Source: Kitasatospora sp. MMS16-BH015
GTDB taxonomy: Bacteria; Actinomycetota; Actinomycetes; Streptomycetales; Streptomycetaceae
Direction of reading: 5' to 3'
Assembly (NCBI RefSeq): GCF_002943525.1
Contig: NZ_CP025394.1
Coordinates: forward strand, 5,828,001-5,892,000
Length of the DNA stretch: 64,000 nucleotides
Shown here piece by piece: positions 55,405 through 62,348 of this stretch; the first letter of the stretch is position 1, and the number at the start of each line of letters is the position of its first letter. The notes beneath the pieces were generated by a model that was given only the letters and a program-made list of their open reading frames with translations, was not told the origin of the DNA and did not search any database. The position numbers were made by a program, and so were the translations under genes.

Positions 55405-56006
55405 ACTCCCTTCGTGTGCCATCCGGTTGAGACCGGATCAGGTCGATCGTGGGCTTCTTGACACGAGTGTCACAACCGTGTGAAGAGCGTTATGCGACAA
55501 GATCACCTGTGCATGCCGACAGATCACAGTTGGGCATCCTTCGGCAGCCAGGGCTGGCGGAACGCTGCTCCGATGACGGAGAGTCTGCGCAGTGCAGTGC
55601 GCGGGACCAGCCCCACGAAGGCCGACGCGCAGCCTGGACGACCGAAGCCGCGCGATGTGCACCTCCGCGTGGCGGCAGCTCGGGCGTCCTGCCGCACCCT
55701 GCAAGTGCAACACCATGCACCACCTTTGGCACGGCTGTTTCCGGCCGTACCGAAACTTCTCCGCCGCACCACCCCCGCTGACCGACGCGTCCCCCCACAA
55801 GGCGCGGCGGCGCTGCGGGTACCCCTGACAACGATCTGCACCGCCGCAGCCACACGGCGAACGGCACCACCGCACCGACGCACCGCACCGCACAGTCGCG
55901 AACAACCGGACCGTCCTCGGCTCCGGGCCCGGACCGGGCCCGGCCCTCCGCGCACGTCCAGGACACCGTGGGCCGGCCACCGTCGGCGAGGGGAACGAAC
56001 TGACTC
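55405..56006. other. Leader region before the peptide ABC operon
   Basis: These 602 bp contain no gene I can support. Frames that cross it translate to Arg/Thr/Pro-rich sequence without a ribosome site and with poor third-position GC bias. The palindrome at 55459-55472 overlaps a TTGACA hexamer (55458-55463). No good -10 hexamer at standard spacing is visible. A long untranslated leader of the transporter transcript is likely. Confidence 0.5.
55459..55472. promoter_or_regulatory. Palindrome overlapping a TTGACA hexamer
   Basis: TGACAC and GTGTCA flank GA as a perfect dyad lying on a consensus -35 hexamer, 55 bp after the SseB 2 stop and 535 bp before the transporter genes. A repressor bound here would block the promoter. 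The binding protein is unknown. Confidence 0.4.
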
Positions 56007-56999
56007 ATGACCACACCCACCGAGACCACCGGCTCCGCCGCCGAGGCCGGGCCTGAGGCCGCCTCCGCCGCGCCGAAGAAGATCGAGGGCCGCTCGCCCG
56101 GCAAGATCGCCTGGGCCCGCCTGAAGCGGGACAAGGTCGCCCTCGGGGGCGGCGCCGTGGTGATCCTGCTGATCCTGGTGGCGATCTTCGCCCCGGTGAT
56201 CATCTCGCTCTTCGGCCACCCGGTCGACCAGCCGCACCCGGACCAGATCAACCCGGACCTCGGTCTGCCCAAGGGTGCCTACGGTGGCATCAGCGGCGAC
56301 TTCTGGCTCGGCGTCGACCCGACCTTCGGCCGCGACGTCTTCAGCCGGATCGTCTACGGCGCCCGGGTCTCGCTCGGCGTGGCCTTCTCCGCCGCCGCCT
56401 TCTCCACCGTGATCGGTGTGCTGCTCGGCATGGCGGCCGGCTTCTTCGGCGGCTGGATCGACGCCGCCATCAGCCGGGTCATGGACGTGCTGCTGGCCTT
56501 CCCGCAGCTGCTGTTCTCCATCGCGCTGATCTCGGTGATGCCCAACGACCTGATCGGCCTGAGCGGGTCCTTCCTGCGCATGGTCATCCTGGTCGTCGTC
56601 ATCGGCTTCTTCGGCTGGCCGTACATCGGCCGCATCGTCCGCGGCCAGGTGATGTCGCTGCGCGAGCGCGAGTACATCGACGCCGCCCGTAGCCTCGGCG
56701 CTGGCAGCGTGCACATCCTGATCAAGGAGCTGCTCCCGAACCTGGTCGCGCCGATCTTGGTCTACATGACCCTGATCATCCCGACCAACATCCTCAGCGA
56801 GGCGGCCCTCAGCTTCCTCGGTGCCGGTGTCAAGCCGCCGACCCCCTCCTGGGGTCAGATGCTCAACGACGCCATCGCGATCTACCAGTCCGACCCGACC
56901 TACATGGTCGTCCCGGGTCTGGCGATCTTCATCACCGTCCTCGCCTTCAACCTCTTCGGCGACGGCCTGCGCGACGCGCTCGACCCCAAGGGCAACTGA
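56007..56999 (+). CDS. Peptide ABC transporter permease, DppC/OppC type
   Basis: This 330-residue inner-membrane permease begins with a cytoplasmic acidic/Ala-rich segment, then TM1 (GGGAVVILLILVAIFAPVII) and five more helices from about residue 115 onward. It has the DppC-type signature FWLGVDPTFGRDVFSRIVYGARVSL, and the EAA loop reads EYIDAARSLGAGSVHILIKELLPN. It opens a five-gene operon in the order permease C, binding protein, permease B, two ATPases. The ATG follows GAGGGGAACG at a rather long distance. The system imports di- or oligopeptides, judging by the family; the exact substrate cannot be read from sequence. Confidence 0.94.
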   Translation: MTTPTETTGSAAEAGPEAASAAPKKIEGRSPGKIAWARLKRDKVALGGGAVVILLILVAIFAPVIISLFGHPVDQPHPDQINPDLGLPKGAYGGISGDFWLGVDPTFGRDVFSRIVYGARVSLGVAFSAAAFSTVIGVLLGMAAGFFGGWIDAAISRVMDVLLAFPQLLFSIALISVMPNDLIGLSGSFLRMVILVVVIGFFGWPYIGRIVRGQVMSLREREYIDAARSLGAGSVHILIKELLPNLVAPILVYMTLIIPTNILSEAALSFLGAGVKPPTPSWGQMLNDAIAIYQSDPTYMVVPGLAIFITVLAFNLFGDGLRDALDPKGN

Positions 57000-57110
57000 G
57001 CCCGCACCACAGCCCCACGATCGGCCCAGCCGATCCCACTGTTCTCGGGGGTTTCACCCACCCCCGGCGGACCGCTCAGGCCCGCACATCTCCAGGAGGA
57101 ATCAGTACCC

Positions 57111-58877
57111 ATGATGCGTAACCGGACGCTCGCGGCCGCCGCCCTGGTGGCGACGCTGGCTATCACCACCTCGGCCTGTGGCGGCTCCAAGGGCGGCGGC
57201 GCAAGCGGCACGCCGAGCGCCAACGCCGGCGGCTTCAACGCCGCCGTGGACAAGGTGCTGAACCCCTCCGACAAGAAGGGCGGCACGCTCAACCTCTGGA
57301 CGAGCACCGACGTCGACTCGCTCGACCCGGGTCGCGCCTACTACGCCTCGGTCTGGAACTACGAGCGCTTCTACGCCCGCACCCTGCTGGCCTACGACTC
57401 GAAGCCCGGCAAGGACGGCCTGAAGATCGTCCCCGACCTGGCCGCCGCCCAGCCGACCGTCTCCGCCGACGGCAAGACCTACACCTTCAAGCTGCAGAGC
57501 GGCCTGAAGTTCGAGGACGGCTCGCCGATCACCTCGAAGGACGTCAAGTACGGCATCGAGCGCGTCTTCGCCCAGGACGTCGTCTCCGGCGGTCCGACCT
57601 ACGTCATCAACGCGCTGGACCAGGGTCAGGGCTACAAGGGCCCCTACACCGACCCGACCCCGGACAAGATGGGCCTGAAGTCCGTCCAGACCCCGGACGA
57701 CACCACCATCGTCTTCACCCTGAAGGCGCCGGACTCCTCCTTCCCGTACTACCTCGCCATGGGCAGCGCCTCGCCCGTCCCGGCGAAGCTGGACACCGGC
57801 TCCAAGTACGGTGACCACCCGGTCTCCTCCGGCCCGTACATGTTCAAGACCGTGCAGTCGGGCAAGTACTACGAGCTCGTCCGCAACCCCAACTGGGACC
57901 AGGCGACCGACAAGATCCGCAAGGCCCTGCCGGACGTCGTCAAGCTGACCGTCACCACCAACGCGGACGACATGGACCAGCGCCAGCTGGACGGCACCGC
58001 CGACCTCGACTGGGCGCAGACCGGCCTCTCGCAGGCCGCCCAGGTCAAGGTGCTCCAGGACCCGAAGCTCAAGGCCAACGCGGACAACCCGTACACCGGC
58101 TTCATCCGCTTCGTCGCGATCTCCCCGAAGGTCGCGCCGTTCGACAACATCCACTGCCGCAACGCGGTGCTGTACGCGGCCGACACCACCGCGCTGCAGA
58201 CCTCGCGCGGTGGCTCCAGCGCCGGTTCGCTCTACGGCTCGATGCTGCCCCCGAACATCCTCGGCTCGGACGAGTACGACCCGTTCGGCCTGACCAAGGG
58301 CAAGCCGGACGTGGCCAAGGCCAAGCAGGAGCTCGCCGCCTGTGGCAAGCCCGACGGCTTCAAGACCACCATCGCCGTCCGCAGCAACAAGGCCAAGGAG
58401 GTCAACTCCGCGGTTGCCCTCCAGACCGCCCTCAAGGCGATCAACGTGGACGTCACCGTCGACCAGTACGACGGCAAGCTGCTCGCCTCGGTCATCGGCG
58501 CGCCCTCCGTCGTGCACAGCAAGAACTACGGCCTGATGGTCGCCGGCTGGGGCGCCGACTACCCGAACGGCGGCGGTTACATGCAGCCGCTGATGGACGG
58601 TCGCTTCATCGTCCAGAACGGCAACAGCAACTACCCCGAGACCAACGACCCGGCCATCAACGACCTGTTCGACAAGGCCGCGGCCGAGACGGACCCGGCC
58701 AAGGCCGCGGACATCTACAAGCAGATCAACCACAAGGTCACCGACATGGCGGTCTGGCTGCCGATCGTGGCCGACAAGGCGCTCAACTACCGCAACCCGC
58801 GCCTGACCAACGTCTACATCACCGACGCCTTCGGCGAGGTGGACTTCCAGGCCCTCGGCGTCTCCGACGGCAAGTAA
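57111..58877 (+). CDS. Peptide ABC transporter substrate-binding lipoprotein
   Basis: This 588-residue family 5 solute-binding protein (OppA/DppA type) has a lipoprotein signal peptide ending TTSAC (Cys23), a short Gly/Ser linker, and the typical opening GGTLNLWTSTDVDSLDPGRAY. Further family segments are DGKTYTFKLQSGLKFEDGSPITSKDVKYGIERVF, the glycine-rich SSGPYMFK and the late VAGWGADYPN. It captures peptides outside the membrane and delivers them to the flanking permeases. AGGAGGAATC precedes the start; ATG 57111 or ATG 57114 may be used. It sits between the two permease genes rather than first, an order I recall from S. coelicolor as well. Confidence 0.95.
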   Translation: MMRNRTLAAAALVATLAITTSACGGSKGGGASGTPSANAGGFNAAVDKVLNPSDKKGGTLNLWTSTDVDSLDPGRAYYASVWNYERFYARTLLAYDSKPGKDGLKIVPDLAAAQPTVSADGKTYTFKLQSGLKFEDGSPITSKDVKYGIERVFAQDVVSGGPTYVINALDQGQGYKGPYTDPTPDKMGLKSVQTPDDTTIVFTLKAPDSSFPYYLAMGSASPVPAKLDTGSKYGDHPVSSGPYMFKTVQSGKYYELVRNPNWDQATDKIRKALPDVVKLTVTTNADDMDQRQLDGTADLDWAQTGLSQAAQVKVLQDPKLKANADNPYTGFIRFVAISPKVAPFDNIHCRNAVLYAADTTALQTSRGGSSAGSLYGSMLPPNILGSDEYDPFGLTKGKPDVAKAKQELAACGKPDGFKTTIAVRSNKAKEVNSAVALQTALKAINVDVTVDQYDGKLLASVIGAPSVVHSKNYGLMVAGWGADYPNGGGYMQPLMDGRFIVQNGNSNYPETNDPAINDLFDKAAAETDPAKAADIYKQINHKVTDMAVWLPIVADKALNYRNPRLTNVYITDAFGEVDFQALGVSDGK

Positions 58878-58961
58878 GTCCCACCGCCCGCTCCCGTAGT
58901 TTCGCTCAGCTAGTCCGAAGGGCAGGTGAGGGCGTCCGCCGGGGCCGGCCGGAACTCCCAC

Positions 58962-58997
58962 AGGAGGACCGGTCGGCGCCCGGCGGCGCCGACCGCA
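58962..58997 (+). promoter_or_regulatory. Ribosome binding site separated from its start by a hairpin
   Basis: A strong AGGAGG at 58962-58967 lies 30 nt before the ATG of the permease B gene. A perfect 11-bp stem, CGGTCGGCGCC at 58970-58980 and GGCGCCGACCG at 58985-58995 with loop CGGC, occupies almost the whole gap. Folded, it leaves AC and CA on either side and brings the SD near the start. No other in-frame start codon lies between. Confidence 0.7.
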
Positions 58998-59996
58998 ATG
59001 CTCCTGTATTTCATCCGACGGCTTGTCAACGTCGTCACCATGCTGCTGGTGGTCTCCGTGGTCACCTTCGGCATCTTCTTCATGGTGCCGAAGCTCACCG
59101 GAACCGACCCGGCCATGCTCTACGTGGGCAAGATCTCCAGCCCCGAGGCCATCGAGGGCATCCGGCACAAGATGGGCTTGGACAAGTCGATCGTCGAGCA
59201 GTACCTGCTCTTCCTCAAGGGCCTGTTCGTCGGGCGTGACTACAGCACCGGTGTGGACATCACCCACTGCTCCGCCCCGTGCTTCGGTTACTCCTTCAAG
59301 ACCGAGCAGGAGGTCTGGCCGGTCCTCCTGGACCGTCTGGGCGTCACCGCCTCGCTCGCCGCCGGCGCCTCGGTGCTCTGGCTGGTCCTCGGCGTCGGCA
59401 CCGGTGTGGTCTCCGCCCTCAAGCGGCGCACCATCTGGGACCGCGCCACCATGACCACCGCCCTGGCCGGCGTCTCGCTCCCGATCTACTTCACCGGCCT
59501 GGTCGTGCTGGCCGTGTTCGTGCACCAGCTCGGCTGGTTCCCGAACAGCTACGTGAACTTCAGCGACGACCCCGTGATGTGGTTCCAGAACCTGGTGCTC
59601 CCCTGGATCACCCTGGCCTTCCTCTTCTCGGCGACGTACGCCCGGCTCACCCGCGCCACGCTGCTGGACGTCCTCGGCGAGGACTACATCCGCACCGCCC
59701 GGGCCAAGGGCCTCGGCGAGCGGACGGTCATCGGCAAGCACGCCATGCGCTCCACGCTCACCCCGATCCTCACCGTGTTCGGCATGGACCTCGGCGGCCT
59801 GATCGGCGGCGCGGTGCTCACCGAGAAGACCTTCAACTTCCGTGGCCTCGGCTACGAGGCGGTCGCGGCGATCAGCTCCAGCGACCTCCCGGTGATCATG
59901 GGCGTGACCCTCTTCGCCGGCTTCTTCATCATCCTGGCGAACCTCGTGGTTGACGTGTTGTACGCCGTTGTCGATCCTCGGGTGAGGCTGGCATGA
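58998..59996 (+). CDS. Peptide ABC transporter permease, DppB/OppB type
   Basis: This 332-residue permease starts MLLYFIRRLVNVVTMLLVVSVVTFG, the standard DppB N-terminus with TM1. A periplasmic region containing a Cys-X-X-X-Cys (HCSAPCFGYSF) follows, then five further helices. The EAA loop is YIRTARAKGLGERTVIGKHAMRSTLTPIL, and the end YAVVDPRVRLA is typical. ATG 58998 is the only start that gives this N-terminus; its SD is placed behind a hairpin. Its TGA overlaps the ATG of the first ATPase gene (ATGA). With the DppC-type protein it forms the membrane channel. Confidence 0.95.
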   Translation: MLLYFIRRLVNVVTMLLVVSVVTFGIFFMVPKLTGTDPAMLYVGKISSPEAIEGIRHKMGLDKSIVEQYLLFLKGLFVGRDYSTGVDITHCSAPCFGYSFKTEQEVWPVLLDRLGVTASLAAGASVLWLVLGVGTGVVSALKRRTIWDRATMTTALAGVSLPIYFTGLVVLAVFVHQLGWFPNSYVNFSDDPVMWFQNLVLPWITLAFLFSATYARLTRATLLDVLGEDYIRTARAKGLGERTVIGKHAMRSTLTPILTVFGMDLGGLIGGAVLTEKTFNFRGLGYEAVAAISSSDLPVIMGVTLFAGFFIILANLVVDVLYAVVDPRVRLA

Positions 59997-61078
59997 GCAA
60001 GACCGACAAGACCGCAGCCCCGGCCGGCGTCAAGGCCGACGGCCCGGGCAGCTTCCTCTCCGTCCGCGACCTGCGGGTGCACTTCCCCACCGACGACGGC
60101 CTGGTCAAGTCCGTCGACGGCCTGACCTTCGACCTGGAGAAGGGCAAGACCCTCGGCATCGTCGGCGAGTCCGGCTCCGGCAAGTCGGTCACCTCGCTCT
60201 CGATCATGGGTCTGCACCGGCGCGGCACCAAGCGCGGCGCCCCGCAGATCTCCGGCGAGGTCTGGCTGGACGGCGAGGAGCTCGTCTCCGCCGACCCCGA
60301 CCGGGTCCGGCAGCTGCGCGGCCAGAAGATGGCGATGATCTTCCAGGACCCGCTGACCGCGATGCACCCGTACTACACGGTCGGCCAGCAGATCGTGGAG
60401 GGTTACCGCGCCCACCACGCCGGGGTCAACAAGAAGCAGGCCCGCACCCGCGCCATCGAGATGCTCGACCGGGTCGGCATCCCGCAGCCGGACAAGCGGG
60501 TGGACGCCTACCCGCACGAGTTCTCCGGCGGCATGCGCCAGCGCGCGATGATCGCGATGGCCCTGGTCAACGACCCCTCGCTGCTGATCGCGGACGAGCC
60601 GACCACCGCCCTGGACGTCACCGTCCAGGCGCAGATCCTGGACCTGATCCGGGACCTGCAGAAGGAGTTCGGCTCCGCGGTCATCATCATCACCCACGAC
60701 CTGGGCGTCGTCGCCGAGCTGGCCGACGACATCCTGGTGATGTACGGCGGCAAGTCGGTCGAGCGCGGGCCGGCGGCGAAGGTCTTCGAGTCGCCCGAGC
60801 ACCCCTACACCTGGGGCCTGCTCGGCTCGATGCCGCGCCTGGACCGCGAGCTCCAGGAGCGTCTGATCCCGGTCAAGGGCACCCCGCCCAGCCTGATCAA
60901 CGTGCCCTCGGGCTGCTCGTTCCACCCGCGCTGCCCGTACGCGGAGCAGACCGGTGGCCGCTCCACCAGCGAGGTCCCGGCCTTCGCCGAGGTCCAGCCC
61001 GGCCACTTCGCCTCCTGCCACCTCCCGGCGGCCGAGCGGCACCGGATCTTCGCCGACGAGATCGCGCCCCGACTGTGA
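59993..61078 (+). CDS. Peptide ABC transporter ATPase, DppD/OppD type
   Basis: This 361-residue ATPase couples hydrolysis to peptide import. Walker A is VGESGSGKSVTSLS, the Q-loop AMIFQDPLTAMHPY, the signature FSGGMRQR, Walker B LLIADEPTTALD and the H-loop IIITHDLGVV. The C-terminal OppD/DppF extension follows, with TPPSLINVPSGCSFHPRCPY and further cysteines in the pattern that binds an iron-sulfur cluster in some homologues. The start overlaps the upstream permease stop by four bases, so it is translationally coupled. It pairs with the next ATPase gene. Confidence 0.96.
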   Translation: MSKTDKTAAPAGVKADGPGSFLSVRDLRVHFPTDDGLVKSVDGLTFDLEKGKTLGIVGESGSGKSVTSLSIMGLHRRGTKRGAPQISGEVWLDGEELVSADPDRVRQLRGQKMAMIFQDPLTAMHPYYTVGQQIVEGYRAHHAGVNKKQARTRAIEMLDRVGIPQPDKRVDAYPHEFSGGMRQRAMIAMALVNDPSLLIADEPTTALDVTVQAQILDLIRDLQKEFGSAVIIITHDLGVVAELADDILVMYGGKSVERGPAAKVFESPEHPYTWGLLGSMPRLDRELQERLIPVKGTPPSLINVPSGCSFHPRCPYAEQTGGRSTSEVPAFAEVQPGHFASCHLPAAERHRIFADEIAPRL

Positions 61079-61121
61079 GCGCGCTCAAGGCTGCTGTGCA
61101 CCACCTTCTTGGAGAAACCTC

Positions 61122-62165
61122 ATGACGGACAGTCAGACGGCGACCATCCCCTCGCCCGCCCCGGCCGCCGATCGCGAGCCACTGCTCCGGGTGAGCGGCC
61201 TCACCAGGCACTTCCCGATCACCAAGGGCCTGCTGCGCCGCCAGACCGGCGCGGTCCGCGCCGTCGACGGCATCGACTTCACCGTCAACGCCGGGGAGAC
61301 CCTCGGTGTGGTCGGCGAGTCGGGTTGCGGCAAGTCCACCATGGGCCGCCTGATCACCCGGCTCGACGAGCCGACCAGCGGGAAGATCGAGTTCCAGGGC
61401 ACCGACATCACGCACCTGGGCGTCTCGGCGATGCGGCCGATGCGGCGCGACATCCAGATGATCTTCCAGGACCCGTACTCCTCGCTCAACCCCCGGCACA
61501 CCGTCGGCACCATCGTCGGCGCGCCGTTCCGGCTGCAGGGCGTGGAGCCCGAGGGCGGGATCAAGAAGGCGGTCGAGGACCTGCTGGCCCTCTGCGGCCT
61601 CAGCCCCGAGCACTACAACCGCTACCCGCACGAGTTCTCCGGCGGTCAGCGCCAGCGCATCGGCATCGCCCGCGCGCTGGCCCTCAAGCCGAAGATGATC
61701 GTCGCGGACGAGCCCGTCTCGGCCCTGGACGTCTCCATCCAGGCCCAGGTGGTCAACCTCCTCGACGACCTCCAGCAGGAGCTCGGCCTCACCTACGTGA
61801 TCATCGCGCACGACCTCTCGGTCGTCCGCCACGTCTCGGACCGCGTGGCCGTGATGTACCTCGGCAAGATCGTCGAGATCGCCGACCGCGACTCGCTCTA
61901 CAAGTCGCCGATGCACCCGTACACCAACGCGCTGATGTCCGCCGTCCCGACGCCGGACCCCAAGCGCAAGGAGCAGCGCGAGCGCATCCTGCTCAAGGGC
62001 GACGTCCCGTCGCCGCTCAACCCCCCGAGCGGCTGCCGCTTCCGCACCCGCTGCTGGAAGGTGCAGGACATCTGCTCCACCCAGGAGCCCCCGCTCCAGG
62101 CCGCCAAGGCCGGCCACCAGGTGGCCTGCCACTTCCCGGAGAACAGCCCGGAGAACGCCGCCTGA
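61122..62165 (+). CDS. Peptide ABC transporter ATPase, DppF/OppF type
   Basis: This 347-residue second ATPase begins LLRVSGLTRHFPITKGLLRR, the usual DppF opening. Walker A is VVGESGCGKSTMGR, the Q-loop MIFQDPYSSLNPR, the signature FSGGQRQR, Walker B MIVADEPVSALD and the H-loop IIAHDLSVV. A C-terminal extension follows (SPLNPPSGCRFRTRCW, then CSTQEPPL). GGAGAAACCTC precedes the ATG at 61122, 43 bp after the DppD-type gene. It completes the five-gene importer; a perfect 14-bp terminator hairpin follows 17 bp downstream. Confidence 0.96.
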   Translation: MTDSQTATIPSPAPAADREPLLRVSGLTRHFPITKGLLRRQTGAVRAVDGIDFTVNAGETLGVVGESGCGKSTMGRLITRLDEPTSGKIEFQGTDITHLGVSAMRPMRRDIQMIFQDPYSSLNPRHTVGTIVGAPFRLQGVEPEGGIKKAVEDLLALCGLSPEHYNRYPHEFSGGQRQRIGIARALALKPKMIVADEPVSALDVSIQAQVVNLLDDLQQELGLTYVIIAHDLSVVRHVSDRVAVMYLGKIVEIADRDSLYKSPMHPYTNALMSAVPTPDPKRKEQRERILLKGDVPSPLNPPSGCRFRTRCWKVQDICSTQEPPLQAAKAGHQVACHFPENSPENAA

Positions 62166-62182
62166 CGGCACCCGCTCCACGA

Positions 62183-62214
62183 GGGGCACACGGTCCGCAT
62201 GGACCGTGTGCCCC
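62183..62214 (+). terminator. Terminator of the peptide ABC operon
   Basis: GGGGCACACGGTCC pairs perfectly with GGACCGTGTGCCCC around GCAT, followed by TTCTGC. It starts 17 bp beyond the last stop codon of the operon. Confidence 0.88.
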
Positions 62215-62348
62215 TTCTGCGTGGGCCCACGGTGGGCCTTGTGGGCCCCGGTTGGTCGTATGCGTTCTTTATGCTGTACAAACACATGACCGGACCGGAA
62301 GGCCGGCGCCACTCCGTCTTCGAGCCAACACATCCCGGGGGGACTCCC

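Noticed and set aside
55480..56010. 176-residue plus-strand frame before the peptide ABC operon
   Set aside because: Composition (Arg, Thr, Pro, His) and weak third-position GC bias look non-coding, and no ribosome site precedes the ATG.
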